Assembly (NCBI RefSeq): GCF_021606685.1
Contig: NZ_WKCB01000020.1
Coordinates: 1-64,000, forward strand
DNA from: Pseudomonas syringae
GTDB lineage: Bacteria; Pseudomonadota; Gammaproteobacteria; Pseudomonadales; Pseudomonadaceae
Length of the DNA stretch: 64,000 nucleotides
Direction: 5' to 3'
In this document: one piece after another, positions 54,089-61,313 of the stretch
Layout of the letters: each line of letters starts with the position of its first letter
Position numbering within the stretch: position 1 is the stretch's first letter
Translations under genes and position numbers: made by a program
The notes under the pieces: generated by a model
The model's input: the letters and a program-made list of their open reading frames with translations, nothing else
The model's database searches: none
What the model was told of the DNA's origin: nothing

Positions 54089-55231
54089 ATGAATCACACA
54101 TTACACAAAATGCTGATTTGCGCTGCATTCCTGGGGGCCGGCACCTGCATGGCGGCCACTGACCTGCGCAAGGTCGTGGACGCCAGCGTAGCGCCACTGA
54201 TCCAGCAGCAAGACATCCCCGGTCTGGCAATCGCGGTGGTGAACAAGGGCAAAGTGCAATACTTTAACTACGGTGTTGCGTCCATTGAAACCCAACAGCC
54301 GGTGACTCAAGACACGCTGTTTGAAATAGGCTCGGTCAGTAAAACCTTTACCGCCACGCTCGGCGGCTACGCCCAGGCCACTGGCAAGCTCAAACTCTCG
54401 GACCCGGCCAGCCAGCACCTATCTGCCCTGGCCGGCAGCGCCTTTGACCACATCAGCCTACTGCAACTGGCGACCTACACCGCGGGCGGCCTGCCCCTGC
54501 AGTTTCCGCCTGCCGCCGACACTGCTGACGGCATGCTCGGCTATTTCCAGCACTGGAAACCCACCTACGCACCGGGTGAACAGCGCCTGTATTCCAACCC
54601 CAGCATCGGCTTGTTCGGCTACCTCGCAGCGCAAAGCCTGGGCCAGCCGTTCGACGTCGCACTGCAGAGAACCCTGCTTCCCAAACTCGGCCTGACCAAT
54701 ACCCACCTCAGCGTGCCCGCGGACAAATCCAGCCAGTACGCCCAAGGTTACGATAAGCAGCAAAAGCCGGTACGCGTCAGCCCCGGCGCACTGGACAGCG
54801 AAGCCTACGGCATCAAGACCAGCACTCAGGACCTGGCTCGCTACGTGATTGCAAACATGCACCCGCAAAGCCTGGAACAGCCGCTGCAACAGGCTATCGC
54901 TGCCACCCACGCCGGCTACTACAGCGTAAACGCAATGACCCAGGGCCTGGGCTGGGAGCGCTACCCCTACCCGATCAAGCTGCAGACGCTGATTGACGGC
55001 AACTCCACACCGATGGCGATGCAACCCCACACAGTCCATTGGCTGGCTGCAGCGCAGCCGCAACCGGCCAACGTGCTGTACAACAAAACCGGCTCAACCG
55101 GCGGCTTTGGTGCCTACGTGGTCTACGTACCGAGCAAGGATATGGGTGTGGTGATCTTGGCCAACAAAAACTATCCGAATGCCGAACGCGTCAAGTTAGC
55201 TCATACGATTTTCAGTTTTCTGAACCCGTAA
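54089..55231 (+). CDS. ampC: Class C beta-lactamase
   Basis: 380 aa with signal peptide (MLICAAFLGAGTCMAA). The three class C motifs are intact: SVSK with catalytic Ser (GSVSKTFTATLGG), YSN (RLYSNPSIG) and KTG (YNKTGSTGGFG). It hydrolyses cephalosporins in the periplasm. Start ATG at 54089 with GGGAAG upstream. The last 20 bp overlap the convergent polyprenyl synthase gene. Confidence 0.95.
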   Translation: MNHTLHKMLICAAFLGAGTCMAATDLRKVVDASVAPLIQQQDIPGLAIAVVNKGKVQYFNYGVASIETQQPVTQDTLFEIGSVSKTFTATLGGYAQATGKLKLSDPASQHLSALAGSAFDHISLLQLATYTAGGLPLQFPPAADTADGMLGYFQHWKPTYAPGEQRLYSNPSIGLFGYLAAQSLGQPFDVALQRTLLPKLGLTNTHLSVPADKSSQYAQGYDKQQKPVRVSPGALDSEAYGIKTSTQDLARYVIANMHPQSLEQPLQQAIAATHAGYYSVNAMTQGLGWERYPYPIKLQTLIDGNSTPMAMQPHTVHWLAAAQPQPANVLYNKTGSTGGFGAYVVYVPSKDMGVVILANKNYPNAERVKLAHTIFSFLNP

Positions 55232-56204
55232 TAGGTTGATCGCCGGGGCAGTACGTTGCCATGTGTAACGGACGCCCCACTGCAAGGCACTGCTGATAGT
55301 AGTTATCGGCAGCGCCCGGCTGAAATCGGATGTCACTCAACACCCCGGCCAAAGGGTGAATGTTGTGCTCCGGGTGTTTATATCTGATCGCCTCCAAGTG
55401 CCCCTCGATTGTCGCGTAAGTAGCCTCGATCATTGCCAACGCGGTATCCAACACGCCTGCGCGACCGTAGGCTTTGATTATCTTTTTTTTCTGGGCGTTG
55501 GTTCTTTTGGCTTTTACCAAAGGCTGACCTGCAAGGATCATCAACAATGACTTTGGACCGCCTTCAAGGTCCGGAGCAAAGCCTTTCTTTTCGAAATGCG
55601 GAATATGGTTAACATCGCAATAATCATTCACATAACGGTAATAGACGCCCAACTCGAGAAGCAGGCTTTTGAGTGCCAGATAAGTCTCTTCGTCTACCGG
55701 GCTCAAGCACTGACACATCTCCAACAAGCAGATAAAAAAACAACTCGTATTGGCCTGCGCGATTAATTCATATTCCGTCAGCGTGGGCAGCGTATTGCCA
55801 TTGCTGAATGCCAGGTCCAGGTGTTGCCCGACATGCAGGTACTCAAGACAGGTCAGTCCGGCCTGCAGAATGCCGAGATTTGAAAACCCGGCGAGACGCT
55901 GCAAACCTGCGATATAGCCGTACATCCCGGAATTCAGCGCAACACCGACACCGTATTTAACCCACACCGAAGGCTGGCCGCGACGCATAGCGTCACCGTC
56001 GAGGATATCGTCATGTATCAAGGACGATGTATGCATCAACTCTATGGGTTCGCAGAGCTGCCGGGTCCAATCGGCGGGCAACTTATAGATCGCTGACAGT
56101 GCCCCGGCAATCGCCGTGCGCACATTCTTGCCGCCCGCGTTTTGCTGATAATCAAATGGCGCACGCCATTCGCTGGCACCGAATGGCATAGTGGTAGTGG
56201 TCAT
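55212..56204 (-). CDS. Polyprenyl diphosphate synthase-like protein (GGPP-synthase type)
   Basis: 330 aa from the ATG at 56204 (AGGG site). Early motifs are complete: GGKNVRTAI, the first Asp-rich motif HDDILDGDAMRRGQP (Asp65, Asp66, Asp69) and GQHLDLAF. Small residues (Ser-Ser) at -4 and -5 before the motif argue against FPP and for C20 or longer. Later motifs are altered: the Lys of the KT pair is Asn152 (AQANTS), the Gln-Asp of the second motif reads R-Y-V-N-D-Y-C-D (Asn193). The overall pattern recalls eukaryotic-type GGPP synthases. It is divergent from a terpene synthase gene and both are A+T-richer than their neighbours, suggesting acquisition. Activity needs testing. Confidence 0.8.
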   Translation of the reverse strand: MTTTTMPFGASEWRAPFDYQQNAGGKNVRTAIAGALSAIYKLPADWTRQLCEPIELMHTSSLIHDDILDGDAMRRGQPSVWVKYGVGVALNSGMYGYIAGLQRLAGFSNLGILQAGLTCLEYLHVGQHLDLAFSNGNTLPTLTEYELIAQANTSCFFICLLEMCQCLSPVDEETYLALKSLLLELGVYYRYVNDYCDVNHIPHFEKKGFAPDLEGGPKSLLMILAGQPLVKAKRTNAQKKKIIKAYGRAGVLDTALAMIEATYATIEGHLEAIRYKHPEHNIHPLAGVLSDIRFQPGAADNYYQQCLAVGRPLHMATYCPGDQPITGSEN

Positions 56205-56526
56205 TGTTGTGCCCTGCGAACAAGCAAGCGAACCGGGCTGGCGGGCGGGTTTTACCTGCCGTGGCAGCACCTGGATTAACGAGCAGTAAAAGGCCGAAAA
56301 CTGCAACGGACACTGCGTGATCTGACTGCCTTCCTTAACCTTAGCCAACGTGTAAAAAACACCTGATCGGTTTTTATACTTTTTGATTTAAAGCTCAATC
56401 GCAAAACAGTATGACTGCCATCAATTTACGCCATGCCGATCCAACTAAGCTCCCATCGTTAACGCGTCATCAATCCTTTGAAATGGACCGCTTTACCGTC
56501 CGAAATAACAGCTCAGGAATGCGGTT
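56205..56526. promoter_or_regulatory. A+T-rich divergent promoter region of the terpene genes
   Basis: 322 bp between the two start codons. The centre (about 56350-56405) is strongly A+T-rich; TATACT at 56375 could be a -10 for the terpene synthase and TATAAA on the other strand for the polyprenyl synthase. No clear operator was found. A 62-codon open frame at 56411 is not supported as a gene. Confidence 0.4.
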
Positions 56527-57495
56527 ATGGAAGACTTTGACCTTCCTCCCAGGCTGGCGCAAGCGGACTACCCGCTCAGCCCTTTCGCTGCAGAGGTGAA
56601 CCAGCACACACGCCAGTGGCTAAAGCGTATGGGGCTGGAAACCACCTCACGCCACACTCACCAGCGGGATATTTACAACCCCGGCTTGTATGCCGCCTAC
56701 ATGTGGGCCGATGCCCCGCTGGACAAACTTTCGATTCTGTCAAATCTGCTCGGATGGTTTAGCTGCATCGATGACCAGGCGGACGAAGACTGTCAGAGCC
56801 CGCAAGCATTGGAGCAATTGCTTCGCGAGGTCTTCATGCGTGCATTTACCTGTGCCAATACCCCCCACGGACCGCTTGCTTCAGGGCTCAACGATATTGT
56901 TCAGCATGCTGCACCCCTGGCGTCGCCATTCTGGCTGGAACGGACGGGCGATCAATATGCAAGTTATATCGCCCCCTGTGTCACGGCATTAATGCACCGA
57001 ACCCATCACACACAACCCGGCATAGAAGGCTTCGATAACCTTTGGCGTAACGCAGGTGGGTTTCAGGTGTGTCTGGAATTCACCTATTGGGCACAGGATA
57101 TCTACCTGCCACCCGCCCTCTATTACAGCAAGCCTTGGCTTGAGCTATGCCAGTTGGCGCTCAACTTGTTGAAGGCGGTAAATGACTTACTGTCGTTTCG
57201 GATTTTGCAAAACCCGGACGAGGACATCTATAACCTCTTAACCCATTTGCGACACACTCAGGGTTATTCCGCGCATCGCGCTGCTCGGGAGGTGTCACAC
57301 CGCATTGATCAATGGGCCGACACCTTCGTGAAGGCTCAAGCACGCTTACCCGAACGCCTGGCAAGGTATGGCTATGATGAGCGTTCGGTGCAACAGGCGA
57401 TGATCTGTGCGCAGGCCCTGCACAACCAATGGCGCGGTAATATCGCGTGGCACCTGGCAGTGCCACGCTATCGGGAAATTCGCTTCAAGGGCTAA
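56527..57495 (+). CDS. Class I terpene synthase-like protein with altered NSE motif
   Basis: 322 aa, the length of bacterial single-domain terpene cyclases. First metal motif IDDQADED (Asp82, Asp83, Asp86) is intact. The diphosphate-sensor Arg is Arg174 (LWRNAGG), 45 residues before the second motif, and the C-terminal Arg-Tyr pair is Arg314-Tyr315 (VPRYREI). The NSE triad (Asn-Asp...Ser...Glu) is present as Asn219 and Ser223, but the Glu position is Leu227 (NDLLSFRILQ). The Glu normally holds a Mg ion, so catalysis may be changed. It is divergent from the polyprenyl synthase and 45 bp upstream of an MFS exporter gene. Confidence 0.82.
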   Translation: MEDFDLPPRLAQADYPLSPFAAEVNQHTRQWLKRMGLETTSRHTHQRDIYNPGLYAAYMWADAPLDKLSILSNLLGWFSCIDDQADEDCQSPQALEQLLREVFMRAFTCANTPHGPLASGLNDIVQHAAPLASPFWLERTGDQYASYIAPCVTALMHRTHHTQPGIEGFDNLWRNAGGFQVCLEFTYWAQDIYLPPALYYSKPWLELCQLALNLLKAVNDLLSFRILQNPDEDIYNLLTHLRHTQGYSAHRAAREVSHRIDQWADTFVKAQARLPERLARYGYDERSVQQAMICAQALHNQWRGNIAWHLAVPRYREIRFKG

Positions 57496-57540
57496 GGCAG
57501 TAATAAGCTGCTCGTTTTAACTCAGTTCACAGGGAGCGGT

Positions 57541-58740
57541 ATGCGCAAGGATTACCTGGCATTTTTTGTTTCGCTGTTCCTGTCACGGCTGGCGGACCAG
57601 ATTCTGTTGTTTATCGTGCCGTTGGTGGTGTTCCAGACCACCCAAAGCGTGGCATGGGCGGGGCTGGCATTTTTTGTCGAGTCGCTGCCACGCTACCTGG
57701 CGTTCCCGGTGTGCGGCGCCTTGTGCGACAAATTCTCGCCGGTGCGCATCCTGCACATCAGCCAGGTGTACCGGGCGTTGGCCTGCGTCGTGGCGGTGGC
57801 GTTGTATGGGGTGTTCGACGGCATTCACTGGCTGGTGATCCTGTCGGCGCTGTGCGGGGTGCTGACCACCCAGGGCATCATGGCCCGCGAAGTGCTCATG
57901 CCGCATGTGTTCGAGCAATACACCTATGCCAGAACGCTCTCCTATTCACAGATCGCCGACCAGAGCGGCCTGGTGCTCGGGCCGCTGGTGGCAGCCTTGT
58001 TGCTGGAGGTGTGGACCTGGCCCTGGGTGGTGCTGGGCGTTGCCGGGCTGTTTGCGCTGGCCGACCTGAGCATGCGGGCCTGGCAGCGGGCCACCAACGC
58101 CCACCTGCACACCCACGCGCAGCCTCGCGATATCTGGCTGCAACCGCTGCGCATCGCGTTCGGGCATATCTTCAGCCTGGTGGAGTTGAAGCGGATTATC
58201 ACGCTGGCAGTCGGCGTGAACCTGATTGTCGGCGTGACGCTGGCCACCTCTGCCGCACTGGTTACCGGCCAGTTTGCGGCGGGCCAGCAGGCATACGCCC
58301 TGCTGCAAGCCGCAGGCGCGGTGGTCACCATCGGGATTCTGTTTTACCTGGCGCGCGCCGCCTTACCCTTGAAAGTGCTGGGCGGGCTGTCGTATTCGAT
58401 GATTGCCGTGGGCGCGCTGATCATGGCGATCGGCCCCAGCCTGTGGGTCTATACCGTTGGCTTCCTGCTAGTCACCGGTTTCGACAAGATGTTCAACGTG
58501 TACCTGCGCAGCACCCGCCAACGGGTGATCCCCGTGCAGGATTTCGGCAAGACCGTCGGCGTGATCACATTACTCAACAACTTGTCACAACCCGTGGCAG
58601 GCCTGCTGATTGCGCTTTTGGCCGCGCCGCTGGGGGTGCAAACGGTGATTCTGCTAGTGGCCGCAATCACCGTGCTGATTGGCGCAGCGGTGGCCTCAGG
58701 CTGGCACGCCACTGTGAAAGCGGAACTCGATATCGGGTGA
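57541..58740 (+). CDS. MFS transporter (TMS/EntS-like exporter)
   Basis: 399 aa with 10-12 membrane helices (FVSLFLSRLADQILLFIVPL at the start, ALPRYLAFPVCGALCDKFS-type helix 2 loop). The sequence fits the MFS_3 drug/siderophore exporter group. It starts 45 bp after the terpene synthase with AGGGAG before the ATG, but its G+C content is high like the host, so it may be an older resident gene. Its 3' end overlaps the convergent miaE by 45 bp. Confidence 0.82.
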   Translation: MRKDYLAFFVSLFLSRLADQILLFIVPLVVFQTTQSVAWAGLAFFVESLPRYLAFPVCGALCDKFSPVRILHISQVYRALACVVAVALYGVFDGIHWLVILSALCGVLTTQGIMAREVLMPHVFEQYTYARTLSYSQIADQSGLVLGPLVAALLLEVWTWPWVVLGVAGLFALADLSMRAWQRATNAHLHTHAQPRDIWLQPLRIAFGHIFSLVELKRIITLAVGVNLIVGVTLATSAALVTGQFAAGQQAYALLQAAGAVVTIGILFYLARAALPLKVLGGLSYSMIAVGALIMAIGPSLWVYTVGFLLVTGFDKMFNVYLRSTRQRVIPVQDFGKTVGVITLLNNLSQPVAGLLIALLAAPLGVQTVILLVAAITVLIGAAVASGWHATVKAELDIG

Positions 58741-59298
58741 TTCGATCAGCTCCTGCTCGGCTGCCCTCACCCGCTCGATTACCTGGGCGATGTCCTTGGC
58801 ATCGCCGTACTGGTAGGCCAGCTTCAAGTAACCTTGAAAGTGCCGCGCCTCGCTTTTCAGCAGGCCGAAATAGAACTTGCCGAGTTCTTCGTCCAAATGC
58901 GGCACCAGCGCCTCGAATCGCTCACAACTGCGCGCTTCGATAAAGGCACCGACCACCAGGGTGTCCACCAGCTTGACCGGCTCATGGCTGCGCACCACCT
59001 TGCGCAAACCCGAGGCGTAGCGCCCGGCGTGCAGTTGACGCAGTTCGACCTTGCGCTTTTTTATCAGGCGCATGACTTGTTCGTGGTGCACCAGTTCTTC
59101 ACGGGCCAGCCGCGACATCATGTTGATCAGGTCCACGTGGCCGTGGTACTTGGCGATCAGGCTCAGGGCGGTGCTGGCGGCCTTGAATTCGCAGTTCTTG
59201 TGGTCGATCAACAGGGTGTCCTGATCGGCCAGCGCAGCCTGGACCCAGGCGTCAGGGGTGCGGCAGCCGAGGAATTCGTGGATTTCGGGCAGGTTCAT
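58696..59298 (-). CDS. miaE: tRNA-(ms2io6A37) hydroxylase
   Basis: 200 aa from the ATG at 59298. The non-haem di-iron ligands are visible as repeated EXXH helices (AREELVHHEQVM; LLKSEARHFQGYL) plus CEFKAAS and FIEARSCERFE. It hydroxylates ms2i6A37 of tRNA with oxygen. Overlaps the MFS gene's end. Confidence 0.92.
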   Translation of the reverse strand: MNLPEIHEFLGCRTPDAWVQAALADQDTLLIDHKNCEFKAASTALSLIAKYHGHVDLINMMSRLAREELVHHEQVMRLIKKRKVELRQLHAGRYASGLRKVVRSHEPVKLVDTLVVGAFIEARSCERFEALVPHLDEELGKFYFGLLKSEARHFQGYLKLAYQYGDAKDIAQVIERVRAAEQELIESPDIEFRFHSGVPA

Positions 59299-59372
59299 CG
59301 GGCTCACGGGCAAAAGGATCACAAAAGGCCGGCGATTATACCGACCGCGCGGCAGACCACCAGCCACCGGCC

Positions 59373-59415
59373 TTGATGTGCATCAAGATGACGGCTGCCT
59401 GGCAGCAACTATAGT
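59373..59415 (+). promoter_or_regulatory. ANR/FNR class II promoter of the universal stress gene
   Basis: TTGATGTGCATCAA at 59373-59386 is a perfect FNR/ANR box. TATAGT at 59410-59415 is a good -10. The box centre falls about 42 bases before the predicted start, the class II activation position, so induction under low oxygen is expected. Confidence 0.82.
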
Positions 59416-59448
59416 GACTTAACGCCCACCCTATTGGAGATCCCGACC

Positions 59449-60312
59449 ATGCAAGCCATCCGCAGCATTCTCGTGGTGATCGAGCCCGAACATTCGGAGA
59501 GCCTGGCGCTCAAGCGCGCCAAACTGATCGCCGGGGTTACCGGCGCGCACCTGCACTTGCTGGTGTGCGACAAGAAGCACGAGCATTCGGCGCTGCTCAG
59601 CCTGCTCAAGTCGGGCCTGCAGGAGGATGGCTACAGCGTTACCACCGAGCAGGCGTGGAATGACAGCCTGCATGAAACCATCATCGACGTGCAGCAGGCC
59701 GAAGGCTGTGGGCTGGTGATCAAGCAGCACTTGCCTGACAGCCCACTGAAAAAAGCCCTGCTGACCCCGGCCGACTGGAAATTGCTGCGCTACTGCCCGA
59801 CGGCGGTGCTGCTGGTCAAGACGGCCACACCGTGGACCGGCGGGGTCATTCTGGCGGCCATCGATGTGGGCAATACCGACAGCGAGCATCGCTCGCTGCA
59901 CAATTCGATCATCGACCATGGCTTCGACATCGCCAGCCTGGCCAAGGCGCAGTTGCATGTGATCAGCGCCCACCCGTCGCCGATGCTGTCGGCGGCAGAC
60001 CCGACGTTCCAGCTCAAGGAAACCATCGAGGCGCGCTATCGCGAGCAGTGCAAGGCGTTCCAGGCCGAGTTCGATGTGGACGATGCACACCTGCATATCG
60101 AGGAAGGCCCGGCGGACGTGTTGATCCCCCACCTTGTTCACACACTGCACGCGTCGGTAACGATCATCGGCACCGTGGCGCGCACCGGGATCTCCGGGGC
60201 ACTGATCGGCAATACGGCAGAGGTGATACTCGACGCCGTGGAGGGTGATGTGCTGGTGCTCAAGCCCGACAGCCTGATGGATCAGCTGGAAGAACTCGCC
60301 AGCAAGCCCTGA
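59449..60312 (+). CDS. Tandem universal stress protein (UspE-like)
   Basis: 287 aa from the ATG at 59449 with two Usp folds: the first MQAIRSILVVIEPEHSESLA, the second starting near residue 130 (GGVILAAIDVGNTDSEHRSL) and ending with IIGTVARTGISGALIGNTAE and VLVLKPDSL. The G-x2-G-x9-G nucleotide motif is in the second half. The perfect ANR box upstream points to anaerobic or microaerobic survival. Confidence 0.88.
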   Translation: MQAIRSILVVIEPEHSESLALKRAKLIAGVTGAHLHLLVCDKKHEHSALLSLLKSGLQEDGYSVTTEQAWNDSLHETIIDVQQAEGCGLVIKQHLPDSPLKKALLTPADWKLLRYCPTAVLLVKTATPWTGGVILAAIDVGNTDSEHRSLHNSIIDHGFDIASLAKAQLHVISAHPSPMLSAADPTFQLKETIEARYREQCKAFQAEFDVDDAHLHIEEGPADVLIPHLVHTLHASVTIIGTVARTGISGALIGNTAEVILDAVEGDVLVLKPDSLMDQLEELASKP

Positions 60313-60342
60313 TCCAACCCTATGAACGATGGAGATCAAAAT

Positions 60343-60429
60343 GTGGGAGGGGGCTTGCTCCCGATGAGGGCGTGTCAGTTGATAAATCCTCGGCTGACAC
60401 GCCGCCATCGGGGGCAAGCCCCCTCCAAC
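60343..60429. repeat. REP pair (GTGGGAGGGGGC family)
   Basis: Left arm GTGGGAGGGGGCTTGCTCCC at 60343; right arm ends CCCCCTCCAAC at 60429 with one change. Same family as the pair at 3163-3250; between convergent genes. Confidence 0.8.
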
Positions 60430-60444
60430 AGGGGTTATCCGTTG

Positions 60445-60915
60445 TCAGTTGGAAAACACATCGCGCAGGAACCCCGGCGCGATATAGCGCTGGTAGTGCG
60501 CCTCGGACAGGATAAAGAACTCCCGATCAATGGCATCGCGTAATTCCGGCAAGGCCCAGTCACGAAATTCGGGCAAGAGCACCATGCCGTAGGCCTCCAG
60601 GTTATTGATCACCCGCGCCCCACGCGCGATCAATTGATAGGCCCAGCAGTACTCGGACTGGTGCGGCACGAAGCGGATCTTGCGCTGTTCCAACTGGCTG
60701 CGCAGGGTCTTGGGGTCGAAAACTTCCAGTTTGCCAGCCATCACCTGCACCAGCAGTTGCTCCAAGCGCAGCCAGACCGCGCGTTTTTCTTCCTCGTTGT
60801 AGCCATTCCACTGAATCACTTCATGGTGGAACCGCTTGCAGCCACGGCACACGAGATCGCCGTAAACCGTTGAGCACAGGCCGACGCAGGGGGTCTTGAT
60901 GGTTTGGTTGGACAT
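60445..60915 (-). CDS. DUF1289-family protein
   Basis: 156 aa from the ATG at 60915. Four cysteines near the start (TPCVGLCSTVYGDLVCRGCK) form the zinc- or cluster-type DUF1289 motif; the helical remainder ends with the REFFILSEAHYQRYI segment. Function unknown. The region between it and acnB (60916-61313) carries the acnB promoter and leader. Confidence 0.85.
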   Translation of the reverse strand: MSNQTIKTPCVGLCSTVYGDLVCRGCKRFHHEVIQWNGYNEEEKRAVWLRLEQLLVQVMAGKLEVFDPKTLRSQLEQRKIRFVPHQSEYCWAYQLIARGARVINNLEAYGMVLLPEFRDWALPELRDAIDREFFILSEAHYQRYIAPGFLRDVFSN

Positions 60916-61063
60916 GGGCAACAACACGCAAATCAGCGAAACAGTGCGCCATGTTAGCCCTTTGTCTAAGGTTGATCACCCAGCAAACTTGGCGAGGCAA
61001 CTTACCTTTAGTTTTTTTTTGCCGTAGAATCACCCGGCCTTGTAAGGCGCCAATAATCCGCTG

Positions 61064-61202
61064 GAAGCTGTTTTCAAAGCGTCACGAGCACAGTCGTTCC
61101 TTCAGAACGGTGTTGGCGATGGTTAATGACCCGGTAGGTCAGTAGCCAGCGCCAACCCTCATCAGCTCCGTTCTGCAGGCGTAAAACTTTGAAAGCAGCT
61201 TC
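61064..61202 (+). ncRNA. Four-tier structured leader element upstream of acnB
   Basis: Nested complementary segments close on a small loop: outer 61064-61079 with 61187-61202 (16 bp, one G-U), then CAGAACGG (61103) with CCGTTCTG (61168), GTTGGCG (61112) with CGCCAAC (61150), and TGACC (61127) with GGTCA (61137). A possible -10 TAGAAT at 61025 would put the element in the 5' leader. The orientation is inferred; the fold is self-complementary and might alternatively be a mobile palindrome. Confidence 0.6.
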
Positions 61203-61313
61203 TGTGAGGAATGCCGGCAGCGCTGGCTTTGCGGCCCAAAAAGCCCCCGAGCGCATGCGTGCCGTTCATTTCTGGATGAGCGTCCCGTGGGACCACTGAT
61301 GAGGGTAATAACT

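Noticed and set aside
56411-56599. 62-codon open frame between the terpene genes
   Set aside because: It overlaps the terpene synthase start in another frame and shows no ribosome-binding site or recognisable domain.
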